A stretch of DNA of 64,000 nt from Hypoxylon rubiginosum (taxonomy: Eukaryota; Ascomycota; Sordariomycetes; Xylariales; Hypoxylaceae): positions 186,001 through 250,000 of the forward strand of contig CADCXA010000049.1 of assembly GCA_902806565.1 (NCBI GenBank), given 5' to 3'. Both the position numbers and the translations under genes were made by a program. The notes beneath the pieces were generated by a model. That model saw nothing but the letters and a program-made list of their open reading frames with translations, was not told the DNA's origin and ran no database searches. Shown here piece after piece: positions 1-10,667 of the stretch; the first letter of the stretch is position 1, and every line of letters starts with the position of its first letter.

Positions 1-1634
1 CCCTTATGTCTCCCGGCGAGCCAAAGAGGCCATTTGGCTCAATGGGAGAAGCAGAGGGCCAGAAACAACCCACCGGGGTTTTTCGCAGCAGCTTGGGTTC
101 GAACCCGCGGCAGGGCGGCAGCGGTCACTGTTCAGGACAAATGCCTCCGGATTGGAACCTGGGCTGTGAGCTTTTTTGCTAATTCTCAATATTATTTCCT
201 GGAGACCTTTTTTTTTTCTTTTTCTTTAGATGCCACCTTGTGTCACCTTCAAGAGCAGATTTCCTCGCGCAGTGAGCACCATAGAAATTAGACTGAAAGA
301 CATCTTCTAACATCTACCTAGCTAACACGCAAGCTTATGGACGAAGATTCCACCAAAGCCACTCGAACCGCCTGTGATGAGCCAGGTTGGTGTACTCCCA
401 TGGGGTTCTCAAAGCGAGCTATCGGGTAACAGTTTCATGGTTATTCCTCCAAGCTACGTTACTAGGCCTTTAAATTAACCACATTAGCCCTTGGTTTCTA
501 GCACCAGCCTTCTCACTTCCTAAATAGTTAAGAGTTATAGAACTATTCAGTGTGATATGTAGTTCGTAGACCTATGATGAAGAGGTCTAGAGGTAATAGG
601 TCGTACCAAGATATCGTAGCTTGTAGTTTTGGAAGGAACATAATATCAAGCTATGAGGACATGCATATTATAGGATGTAATGTATAACCAAGTTAAACGC
701 ATACAATAAGTATATGAATAGTGTTGGCTGATAGGCATGCAATTGCTCTCTGATTGAGTCGGCTGACGGTATGCGATACAGGCTGCTGGGCGAAGACACA
801 GACAGGTAAGGGCCTTAAAGGTCGTGATGAGAAAGATGAATTCCAGGTATACTGTAGGTTCATCAGTTAAGAAGTTGTATAGTTTAAGTTAATGGCATAT
901 TTTGCGCGCCAATATCGTCGCGTTCAGGGGCTCAGGGGCTCAGGGGCTCGGCCACTAGGATATCCAATCCGGCTGAGCTAGACCTTAGAAATATAAAGTT
1001 TAAATATCATCAAATTCGGGTCCTGCCATCTCACAAGAGATATCTAGAAGACTCGCTATATAGTCATGTATTCAGTTTCAATAAATTTAACATGACTACC
1101 TAGGGTTATTTCATCTGTCGGATGCACTAGAAAGCTGCCTATTACATGAGCAGTAAGACTTCCTCATACCAACTCTCATTCCTACCTAAGATGGTAGTTA
1201 AGGGGTTTTGGAGCCAATGCATTCAAACAGTAGGTAATAGAGCTCTCTAAACACATGAGAAATACCATTTGACATTCGCGAACGGAACATGTATTGCATC
1301 GTGGGTTCCATTGCACGATTTCTCCTTGTTAATCAATAGCTAATTCACCTGGAGACGTGCGCCATAGATGGCGATATACACTCGCAATTGCACGACATCA
1401 AATTGGGCGATCCGACTGGTTATTTGGATCATAACAAGATCGAATAGGAAGGTCTCCGCTAGCTCGACTCTTGGGGAGTGGGGAAGGCAGTCGGATCATT
1501 CTTTTACAGCCGAGTATCAAACATGCAAGATGAATGAATATATAAAGGTCGTGAAAAATTCCTATATTATCTTAACTTCTCTATCCACCGCGGTCTTCCT
1601 CCTTCAAAAGTCACAGCCAGCTCTTTTCGCCAAG
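1..1634. other. Intergenic, no supported gene
   Basis: No coding frame here has family-like content. The first 130 bases contain a degenerate tRNA-like patch (see rejected items). A short tandem of an 8-bp GGGGCTCA unit lies at about 926-950. The rest is moderately AT-rich sequence, and its right end is the promoter of the cyanophycinase-like gene. Confidence 0.5.
1539..1546 (+). promoter_or_regulatory. TATA box of the cyanophycinase-like gene
   Basis: The motif TATATAAA lies about 90 bp upstream of the ATG at 1635, a usual distance for a fungal TATA box plus a short leader. It supports starting the protein at 1635 rather than at the in-frame ATG at 1368, which lies upstream of the box. Confidence 0.5.
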
Positions 1635-2495
1635 ATGAAAGGCGCCATTCTCAACTCGATGCTAGCCCTGGCCGCCCTCGCATCGGCGGGACCGGTCGGC
1701 GTGCGTCAGGATACGGAGTACGTAGGGCCCGCAAACGGCACGCTGGTGATCGTGGGCGGGAACGCGTCGGACGACCTGATCTACCAGAAGATCATCGACC
1801 TGGCCGGCGGGGTAGACGCGCCCATCGTCACGGTCCCGACCGCCGAGGGGAGCGACACCTACGACGACGACGCGGCGGCGGCGGGCACGTTCCGGAGGCT
1901 TGGCGCCAAGAACGTCACCGTCCTGCACACGTACGACCCGAAGGTCGCCGACACCGAGGAGTTCGCGGCGCCGCTGCGGTCCGCCAAGGGCGTCTTCTTC
2001 GGGGGCGGGCGCCAGTGGCGCCTGGTGGACGCGTACGCGGGCACGCTCACGGAGCGCCTGTTCCACGAGGTGCTCGACCGCGGCGGCGTCGTCAGCGGGA
2101 GCTCGGCCGGGGCCTCGATCCAGGGGAGCTTCCTCGCGCGCGGCGACACGGCCAACAACCAGATCCTGGTCGGCGACCACCAGGTCGGGTTCGGCTTCGC
2201 GAAGAACGTCGCCATCGACCAGCACGTGCTCGTGCGCAACCGGCAGTTCGACATGTTCGACATCCTCAAGGCGCGGCCGGAGCTGCTGGGCATCGCCATC
2301 GACGAGAACACGGCGCTCATCGTGTCCAAGAACGACGCCGAGGTGTACCGCGGCACCTACGTGATCATCTACGACGGAAGTTTCTGGTCGAGGGAGGGCA
2401 GCGACCTGAAGAACCTCCCGGATAGCTCGTCCATCTTCTACTTTCTCAAAGACGGCGACAAGTATGATTTGGGAAAGCGGGAGGTCGTTGTCTGA
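1635..2495 (+). CDS. Secreted cyanophycinase-like peptidase (family S51)
   Basis: Single-exon gene of 286 aa. The chosen start gives a clean signal peptide (MKGAILNSMLALAALASAGP) and follows a TATA box. An in-frame ATG at 1368 would add 89 residues with no domain likeness and bury the signal peptide. The body shows the S51 fold signature: LVIVGGNASDD near the start, VFFGGGRQWRL around residue 120, and the nucleophile elbow GSSAGA with Ser157. The later stretch IDQHVLVRNRQFD matches the conserved cyanophycinase DQH..R..R region. Bacterial family members cut beta-Asp-Arg dipeptides from cyanophycin; the true substrate in a fungus is unknown. The CDS is markedly richer in G+C than its flanks, as are other well-expressed genes here. 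Family assignment is firm; secretion and substrate are inference. Confidence 0.88.
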   Translation: MKGAILNSMLALAALASAGPVGVRQDTEYVGPANGTLVIVGGNASDDLIYQKIIDLAGGVDAPIVTVPTAEGSDTYDDDAAAAGTFRRLGAKNVTVLHTYDPKVADTEEFAAPLRSAKGVFFGGGRQWRLVDAYAGTLTERLFHEVLDRGGVVSGSSAGASIQGSFLARGDTANNQILVGDHQVGFGFAKNVAIDQHVLVRNRQFDMFDILKARPELLGIAIDENTALIVSKNDAEVYRGTYVIIYDGSFWSREGSDLKNLPDSSSIFYFLKDGDKYDLGKREVVV

Positions 2496-3610
2496 TCTTT
2501 CGTTACTTGGCTACCTGTGTTGCAAATATGCCCTTTTTTTTCTTGCGAGGTAAAAACGAGCTCAAACCTATTGGTTAATAGGCAGTTGGTAGAAATATTT
2601 TAAATCAGTTTACCAAAAAAAAAAACCCCCTTTTTTCTTTGAGCCCGCCTTATTCTAACGTCTTAGAAACCACCCTCGACGCCGAGATCAGATGGTTAAG
2701 TAAACCACTGCGGGATCCAAACCTATCTATGTTCCTGTGCAAGGCAGTACATACCTGGGCCACACACAGCCAAGCGCTTTAACCAACTGCGCCACGTGGG
2801 TCTCTTGGTGGATGTGGCATCCTGATTTCACACTTGATGGCGTAGATAGCTTTACGGGATATTGGGGGGAAGCCAGCGATTATTAGGGCGGTCTCTAAAC
2901 CTGTTACATATGGCTGGTGAAGTGTAATATACAGTACATACATGTAGGTATACGCTGCTTTATATGCTTACATATCTATGTACCTAGGTAGGTACCTGGT
3001 ATACACGCACTGCTCTGATACTAGGTATTATCTACCGTACCTGACAGCAGTCCCTTGACCACTCATTTTAGTACTATAAACAACAGCGCTGTTCTTACAC
3101 TCTACGCAGCTCTATACAATCCATCTCTATATCTCCGGCTGCCTACCTCGCATCACTATCCGGCCGCCGCGAGACTGTAACAGTAAACGTCCTACCACTG
3201 CTATCCAACGGCGCGGCTCTACTACTATTACGATGTGCCGGCCGCAGGTTTTGCAGCGGTATCGACGCGTTGCCTGCGCGCGCGGGTCTTGCTCTCCGGC
3301 GAGGTCTGCCGACGAGTTGTTCGGTCTCCACCGCCTTTATGATCGGTAAGATATTCGCGGCTATGATGGTTAAATTTTGTTCGCCCCTATTTTGGTGAAG
3401 AACTCGGGTTAGCGGGTTGAGCGGAGCTACATGTTTACGAGGCCGCACTTACACGAATAGCATCATGAAATCTAGCTCTCTGGACGGTATACCGGAACGT
3501 ATTCTAGAGAGTTCTAAGATTTTGAAACAAATCGTGAAAAAGGTACTAGGCGATAGTCAGTAGTGCTTCCTTTTCTCCTCTTTTTTTTCCGTTGAGAAGA
3601 TAATTATGTA
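2496..3610. other. Intergenic with a tRNA-like remnant
   Basis: Contains the tRNA-like remnant at 2701-2802 and AT-rich sequence with several ACCTAGGTAGGTACC-type motifs near 2980-3000. A frame of about 100 codons on the minus strand (3143-3448) has no recognisable content. Confidence 0.45.
2701..2802 (-). pseudogene. tRNA-like remnant
   Basis: Read on the minus strand, this stretch has a near-perfect D arm (GCGC, loop AGTTGGTTAAA, GCGC) preceded by TG and an acceptor-like ACCCACG. The anticodon stem is weak, with an eight-base loop. The 3' part retains only a distorted T-arm-like GGTTTGGATCC and an imperfect acceptor partner. The length of about 100 nt would need an intron. I read it as a decayed tRNA gene or tRNA-derived element, not a working tRNA. 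Confidence 0.3.
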
Positions 3611-4385
3611 TTATCTGGACAGGGCAGCGTACATAGCAAATTGTCCACTAAGAATAGCAAAAGCGGAAAGACGGTTGCGGATTTCTTTCAAGCAGACGAA
3701 TAATACAGACATAGTGGTCAGGTTCACAATGTCCAATCCTAGTGAACGTAGTAATTAGCATTAGAAACCTGGTCCTCTTCGCGGAAGAATGCAGTACCTA
3801 ACTGTGCGGTGCTAAGAGCAACTGACAAGTGCTGGCTCCAGCAGTCTCCCAGGGAGGAGCCGACGAGTGGTTTGTCCCAAGATGCCGAGCATTGCACAAG
3901 AGCAGCGTAGCTTATTGCGGCATTAAGTAGGGCCAATGCTGCTGAGATCGCTAGAACATACACCCAAGGGTTTATTAATATGTTCCTCGTGTAGACGGGG
4001 CAAAGCGTCCACGCAGTCAGAGCTATTGACACCCTACTCAGTGCGGTGCCCAGTATCAGCAGCGCCTGTCCGAGGTAGCCAAACTTTTGGAGCGCTTCGG
4101 CGTCCTCCCACCAGACAGCTTCGCAGATTGCGAAGAGAACGCCACCCAGGCCAATAGCCTAAGAAATATGCCTCCGTCAGCAACTCACGTTCTAGCAGGA
4201 CGGGTGACGGCTTTGGCTTCACTTACCGCTGCCAACCCTATCATCATATCAGCGGCGAAAGCGGTCCGAGACCTCCGTATTGTCGGTATGCCAAATCGAA
4301 GGGCGCAAGTTGCAATGGCTGTAAACATCGATATCACCGACAGGACGATGAGCCAGCGCGATAGACCCTGAAGCTCTGAAGACAT
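3611..4385 (-). CDS. Short SAT4-family rhodopsin-like membrane protein
   Basis: Three exons on the minus strand: 4227-4385, 3798-4158 and 3611-3738, giving 215 aa. The introns are 68 nt (GTAAGT..CTTAG) and 59 nt (GTACTG..CACTAG, with a TGCTAAT branch site). All joins keep phase. The N-terminus reads MSSELQGLSRWLIVLSVISM, followed by further hydrophobic helices. The section with VQCSASWDKP and a later CW pair matches the loop between TM4 and TM5 of fungal SAT4 (rhodopsin-like, PTH11-related) proteins, where a Q-C..P...WD motif is typical. The last exon (LDIVNLTTMSVLFVCLKEIR) resembles TM6 of that family. The usual length is 300-400 aa, so this copy is short and lacks a clear TM7 and tail. It may be truncated, or a last exon was missed. 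Function unknown; the family may include membrane sensors. Confidence 0.6.
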
Positions 4386-5439
4386 ATTTGCGTAATAACA
4401 GTTGGAGGAACTTTGCTGGTCGAATCAAGTATTGTTTCCCGACTTGGTTTGGTCTTCGTGTTGTCGGCTGTGAATATGAGACTGGAGATCTGGAGAGAGT
4501 TGATGGTAGAAGTTCTGCCTCTCTGCTGGGGAGAGGCGACCGGTATTTATATCTGCTGGATGTGTACATTGAGGATTAATAGCATTCAATAGTCGTAAGA
4601 GATTTATCGACTAAGAGCTATAGCTGAATGCAAAGAAAGACAAATTGTAAGTGATTCGCAACACAGGAGGAGATCGAAACAACATCAAGCCATGATGGGA
4701 ATTGGGTTGGACCACAGCACGAACTATCGATAATGATGTGGCATGAAAAGCAAGATGAAAAATGCTCAAACTACGGAGAGAATGGTAGGTGGGTTAAAGA
4801 ATACTGCTAAGGTACATCGCGGCTGCTTGGATGTTTTTATCATAGGAGGTAGGAATATATGCCTACCTACATGTACCTGCCTGGTAGACATCAATGACGA
4901 ATTAAGGGGCTTGCGTACGAATTTGCAGTAGCAGAAAGACTTACCTTCAGATAGGGGCAAACTCTACCTAACCTAACGAAGGAACATCACAAAACTAAAC
5001 TCTACCAAGCAAGTAAGTACTTAAAACATTGACTTTCTTTCTATAATATGAGGAGAAAGAAAGAAAGAAAGAAGAGCACAAGTCTTGGGCAAGGTCCATC
5101 CATACCTATCTAAGATTCATACGGAAACTCAACTATGACTGGTAACTAACTTCTTACGAAGGCCTACCTAACTTAGGAAGTATCACGATATGGCAACACT
5201 ATTCGTAAAAGTTTGATTGTCTCTGCCTGCCCGCTTTCTCTTATCTTCGCATTACTCGGTATCTCTCGTACGTAGCTCCTTCGCATAATACATGCACCCA
5301 ATTTACAAGAGAACCCCCTCTTCATCAAACAACAACAACACGCAACGCAGCAACCTTTTTGGCCTCTTATCGACACAGCGCTTATTATTACTCTTAGCTA
5401 CCTACATGGTAGAGAGAACCTTACCCCCCTCTTTTCTCC
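4386..5439. other. Intergenic, nothing identified
   Basis: AT-rich spacer with a GAAA microsatellite at about 5053-5073 and several TACCTACC-type motifs. I see no coding frame or RNA gene. Confidence 0.5.
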
Positions 5440-6905
5440 TTAAAACCTAGCCTGCACCTTCTTCTCCGTATCCTGCAGCGCCCACTCGCTCGACCGCGTC
5501 CTGCTCAGCACGCTCCTGCACTGCGCCTCCGTGAACCCCTTCGCCTGCACCGCCGGGTTGTACCCCAACCCGTTCCTCTGGCCGACGGTCCGGTCGTCGA
5601 CCGCGGGCGCCGCGCCGCCGTCCGGCCGGCGGTAGACTGTCACTACGGCGGCGCCGCCGAGCCCGAGGTTGTGCTGGAGCGCGCACCGCGCGCCCCCCGG
5701 GCCGACCGCGCGGTTGTTAGCCCACCCGCGCAGGTGCCAGACGAGCTCGGCGCACTGCGCGATCCCCGTCGCGCCGAGCGGGTGGCCCTTAGAGATGAGC
5801 CCGCCCGAAGGGTTCACGACGAACGCGCCGCCGTACGTGATGTCGCCCCTGCGCACCATCTCGTGCGCCCTCCCCCGTTCGCACAGCCCCAGCGCGTCCA
5901 GCGTCACCATCTCGTTGGCCGAGAAGCAGTCGTGCAGCTCGACGACTTGGATCTCGCTAGGCGACGACACGCCCGCCTCGCGGAGCGCGACCGAGGCCGC
6001 GCGTTTGGTCATGTCGTAACCCACGAGGTCGACGGCGCTGCGCGAGAACAGGCTCGGCGAGTCCGTGGCCAGGCACTGGCCGGCGATTAGGACGGCGCGC
6101 TCTTTCAGGTGCGGGCGCGCGTCTAAAAAGTCCTGCGAGACCAGGACGGCCGCGGCGCCGCCGTCCGACGTCGGGCAGCACTGCAGCTTGGTCAGGGGCT
6201 CGTGGATCATGGGCGACTTCAGGATATGGTCCAGCGTGTAGGCGTCCTGGAACTGCGAGTAGGGGTTCTTGGCCGAGTGCGCGTGGTTGACGCGCGCGAT
6301 CTCGGCGAAGTCTTCTAGTTTGGCGCCGAATCTGTGATGGGTGGTTAATGCTTAGCTCTGACTGGGTATACTAAATACGATAGTATAATACGAGGAGATC
6401 TGGCTACCTACTTTTCCATATATTCCTTTCCAGCATTACCAAACATCTGAGCGGCGCCCGGGGCCTTCGTAAAGCCCCGCGTCTCCAGCATCATCTTGGT
6501 CGTGGTGCCGAGCGGGTTATCCCTGTCGTTGAAGAAGCTCTGGAGGCTGCCGGGCATCATCTTCTCGAAGCCGACGACGAGGACGCAGTCGGCGCCGCCG
6601 TGGGCGATCGTATTACGCGCCATGAACAGGCCCGTCGAGCCCGTCGAGCAGTTGTTGTTCACGTTGACGATGGGGATCTGCGTCATGCCGAACTGGTAGA
6701 AGACGCGCTGGCCGCAGGTGCTGTCGCCGTAGCAGTAGCACGCGACGCCCTGCTCGACGTCGTCGTAGTTGACGCCCGCGTCCAGCATCGCCTTGACGCC
6801 GGCCTCGAAGCCGAGCTCCGTGTAGTCGACCTTGCCGCGCGGCTTGATGAACTTGGTCATGCCTACGCCTAGCACGTACACCGGCTGCTTCTGCTTGGCG
6901 GGCAT
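5440..6905 (-). CDS. SCP-x-type peroxisomal thiolase (acyl-CoA acyltransferase)
   Basis: Two exons, 6412-6905 and 5440-6331, with an 80-nt intron (GTAGGT..CACAG), encode 461 aa. The ATG at 6905 is chosen because MPAKQKQPVYVLGVGMTKF lines up with the start of SCP-x thiolases; the upstream extension has no ATG. Catalytic features are visible: Cys86 in NVNNNCSTGS, HDCFSANEM with the conserved His, and GGLISKGHPLGATG near the C-terminus. Family members cleave 3-ketoacyl-CoA, typically of branched or long chains, in the last step of peroxisomal beta-oxidation. There is no C-terminal SCP2 lipid-transfer domain, unlike animal SCP-x. The protein ends in Ala-Arg-Phe, which resembles a weak PTS1 peroxisome signal. 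Family is firm; substrate range and location are inferred. Confidence 0.92.
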
Positions 6906-8176
6906 CTTGGAGTCCGATTTTGGGATTGACTCTACTCTTGGTTTCAACTTATAAAATATCGGATGTCGAGTCCTGAAGCCAGTTCAGGGGGAGAGAAAAT
7001 GCGCCGAGGTTAGGTAGGGATTCTCTCTTGCGCCTCGCCTATGGATATGTTAAAATGAGCTCGGGTAGAACCACAACAGAATTAGTAAACACGGACTTTC
7101 TTTATTGAACAAGATAGAAGTTAAACTCCGTCACATGATCGGAATCCGAACCTCCTCTTCTTTCTTTGCCCCTTACTCACATAGATGAATAGATGCGGAG
7201 ATGTGGGGATCTTGAAGCTCCCTTCTCCGTGCGGGGACAAGCCGAGGCAATACCCGATTTGGCTATACCTGGTGTAACCTCGATCTCAGGTAGGTACCTA
7301 CTTCTCAACAACTAGGTAGGTAGGTCACGTAATGAGGTTGATTTAAAGTAAACTATTTACTGGATCGTTTGGAGATCTTAATTTTACGATTTCATCGTGT
7401 AAGTTCATATAAGAGCATAGCATAAACAGGTATTATGTGACATTTATATCTCGGAGTGACCCTAATCTCATACTATTATATAGGTACCTAACCTACCTTA
7501 CCTAGGTAGGTAGGTAGCGATGAAGAAGGATTAAATTAGTTTCAAATTCGTCCATTATCATAATCATACAGCTATTAAGACATGCGTATTCTCGTCATAA
7601 ATAGTAGCCGCCGGATAGGTCGGCCGGTAGAAGTCGAAGAATACGATCTAAAGATTCGTTGCAGTTCCATCTCTAAGGGGGCCCGTCGTTCCCGTCTCCC
7701 CCTCAAAAGAAACATAAAAAACACCACCACTCTCGGTTCTGTCGGGATAAGTAGAAGCTAAGTTAATTGGAGCCGCGTGTCTTTTCATTCAATATACGAC
7801 AATAGGATATCAAATCGGAATTGGGGTATCGTAAGGAAACGTGCTAGGTGGTTATTAATTCCGGCCTTGTCCGGATCGTAGCCCTCGAGGGAATCAGATA
7901 AAGGTCTGGCGGATTATATGCTATCAGTGTGGCGGTGAAATGGTCCGTAGTAGACACTCGAGATAAATGCCGTCGCCGAGCAAGTAGGTTGGTTTAGGGG
8001 TTAGGAACCCAGCATTAAAAATTAATTTCAATATTTCGCACAAATTCAGCACCTCCGCAATGACGAGCGGCTCATGATAATTTAGCCGCATCTAGGGAGG
8101 TGGCGAGCGGATTCTAACTGCTATTCGGGTATCAAATGAGAAGTGTTACGAGCGAAGAGGAAATCATCCCTCGCTC
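6906..8176. other. Intergenic, no gene seen
   Basis: Promoter side of the thiolase gene plus downstream flank of the Zn2Cys6 regulator. Rich in TACCTAGGTAGGTA-type palindromic motifs (about 7289-7322 and 7481-7516). No coding frame or RNA gene is evident. Confidence 0.5.
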
Positions 8177-10667
8177 TCAAGGTAGTCCGGAAGGGAGGAA
8201 TGGGTTCCAAAACTCCATATCCCACATGGCGCTGAAGTCATCAGGCATCTACAAAATTAGTCTCGAATTCTCGCGGCTAAGTTTAAGGGGAATACATACA
8301 GTATTAGGAGCATCAGCCGTCGCTATAAACGGCTGTGCGTTATTCATGAAGCTCGAATTAGCTTGCGTTGCATTTATTGGTCCTGGTACAGAAGGCGGCA
8401 TAATCTGTGTAGCAGAGGTTAGCAAAGGCCTCTAGGTACATAACCATTTAAAGTGATTCTTCTTACCGGCATCGAAGCGATCTTCTCTTGGTTCGCATGG
8501 ATCGCTTGTAGCCCCGCCTCGAGAATGGCCTGCACGCCACTCTTGATAGCATCTCGTTTCTGCTCCGATGTTCCGCCCTGGGACGTGTTGAACACGACTG
8601 TCAGCGAGACGATGTCCCTCAAGTCCGTCCCGATCTCCCGGATCCGGCCGAGCATGCTGTCCAGCACCTTCTGCACCGTGGTCTTTAGCCGCGGTAGGGA
8701 CAGCAGAACCGAGCTCTCAGACGCTATAGTACACGCTTGCTCAACAGACTCTGATTTGGTATGAGAGTCTATGGCTAGTGGGTCTGTAGTCGTGGAACCG
8801 TTGGAGACCTGCTTCATGTAATAGCAGACACTGAAGGCGGCTTGGAGGATATCCTGTTTTAGGACGAGTTGGTGCATGTGCAAAATATGATGGTAATCAG
8901 GAGACGTAGGATCCAGTTCATCCAAGTAGGAAAGCAAGATCATCGATGATCGTAGATATCCCGTCATGATTTGCTGGGGAGCGTCGGGGCTGCTTAAGGC
9001 GAAGGGCCGGTACAGCGCTAATAGTGGGCGACGGCAGTGCATGTCTAGTACGATTCGCGATAGCCATTTCCGGCGATATTCTTTCCTATCGGTCGAGTGC
9101 GTAGCTGGCGGGACGATATATCGTACGTCTTCGAAGACCCGTTCCAATTCGCTGCCAATCTCTAGGACTTGCTGGTAGTCCTGAAGGCTATCGGTACGAT
9201 TGATCAGCTCGACCACCTTGAGGCGCATATATATGGTGCTGGCTGCAAACACCTGGATACGGGCATCGGTATATTGATCGATCGGTTTCGAAGGAGGGAG
9301 CTGTTCCATGTTGGGATAAATTTCCTCGTCGTTGAGATTCCTCGGCGGCAGACAGGTAAAGTCTCCCTCGCGAATGCAACAAGGCAAATTGCACTGCATC
9401 GACATGTGTATATCAAGCTCAAGCATCGTATACCACAATTTTCTCCTCTGCTCGGCCCAGAAAGGCGATATCTTGTGCGCGAATTCGGAAGGATCCCGAT
9501 GTAGGCCCATAGTCATCGCCATCCGCACGATGAGACCAAGATGCGTCCACGACTCCTGGTTTTGCGGATTGATCATTCTCTGCGCCATGAGCTGGAGGAG
9601 TTCGGCTTGCAATGTACTAAACTCTACCAGCTGTTTTCCTCGGAGACCGTCGAGCCAGGTCCTGACGAGAGAGCTTGCCGTCGGGATGTGAATACCTTCT
9701 CGGTCGTGATACTGGCCTTTGCCGGCTCCGAGAAACCGATATCCAACACACAAGATAGAGAGAAACTGGGGCAGAAACGCGTCGGGCTGGGGCTTACCCT
9801 CCCAATAACCAATGTACTGTCCCATAAACGACGGGATGTGGAGCACACGATAAATAGTTTCGGAGCCGCTCAGGTAAATGTTCAAGAGGGTGTCGCAAAC
9901 TGCTCGGCTCGGCAGAACATCAGCCATCCGCTTTTGAATTGGCGTCATCGAGTCTACGAATACTGTGATGGGCGCAGTAGCTTTGCGATGTTCGTCTTGG
10001 AGAGCCTTGTGAATCTTCTGGATATTCAGAAACAGCTCTCTTATATCGCTGGACTTGTTCCTGCTGAACATGAACTCTTTTGCTTCATCAAACTACAGCA
10101 TGTTAGAGTTAGCTAAAAGCTTTGAGGATTATGTGAGGTGCAACTCACGAGGTTGACGAGAACGCGCGTGCTGCTCTGGCCGAAAAACCGTGTTCGTAAG
10201 CCTCCCTTCACCGTCAGCCCGCGAATGGTGAGCGACGACGCAGCAGGACGTTGCGCCGGTGTGCCACTAGACTCTGCGACCGACGAGCTACTTCCGAGCA
10301 GCTGTTTTTCCAGCCGTTCCAACCTAGCCGCATGCTCCTCGAGCACGACGGCGTAGTTCGTGCCGCGCTGGGTAGGTTCCTGATTTACCGCAGGGCGGCT
10401 CCGCTTCACCGTCCTCTCGGGCACTTCGGCATCCGAGCCGTCACTCAGGCTCACCGCCTCGCCCTCGGCCGCGTACCGACATGCCCTCTGCGCCTTTTGG
10501 CACTGAGAGCACGGCGAAGTCCTATCGCACTTGAGCTTCCTTTTCCGGCACTCAAGGCAGCTCTTGACGGGGCGCGGACGCTTCACGCTCCGCGAAGAGG
10601 GCGCTACGAAGCAGACGGGACTGTTGACGCTGCTGTGAACCGACACCGGCGACTTCCCGTTGTCCAT
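8177..10667 (-). CDS. Zn2Cys6 fungal-specific transcription factor
   Basis: Four exons: 10149-10667, 8467-10092, 8300-8404 and 8177-8248, with introns of 56, 62 and 51 nt; total 773 aa. The ATG at 10667 is the first Met in frame. The binuclear cluster has six cysteines at 37, 40, 47, 53, 56 and 63 (C-x2-C-x6-C-x5-C-x2-C-x6-C), preceded by basic residues and followed by a coiled stretch (LEEHAARLERLEKQLL). The middle carries the fungal_trans domain, including MGLHRDPSEF and RRKLWYTMLELDIHMSMQ. The last two exons are small but in phase, and the ending MPDDFSAMWDMEFWNPF is a common C-terminus in this family. It is a nuclear DNA-binding regulator; its targets are unknown. The AA9 gene is the next gene upstream on the same strand, but no regulatory link is shown. 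Confidence 0.92.

Noticed and set aside
20..120. tRNA-like stretch with GGGTTCGAACCC on the plus strand
   Set aside because: The T-arm-like palindrome is present, but no standard acceptor, D and anticodon stems can be paired around it.
1662..2225. 187-codon frame antisense to the cyanophycinase-like gene
   Set aside because: Arg/Val-rich shadow frame that arises from the very GC-rich codons of the real gene.
9541..10116. 191-codon plus-strand frame
   Set aside because: Lies opposite the Zn2Cys6 gene, which has strong domain evidence.
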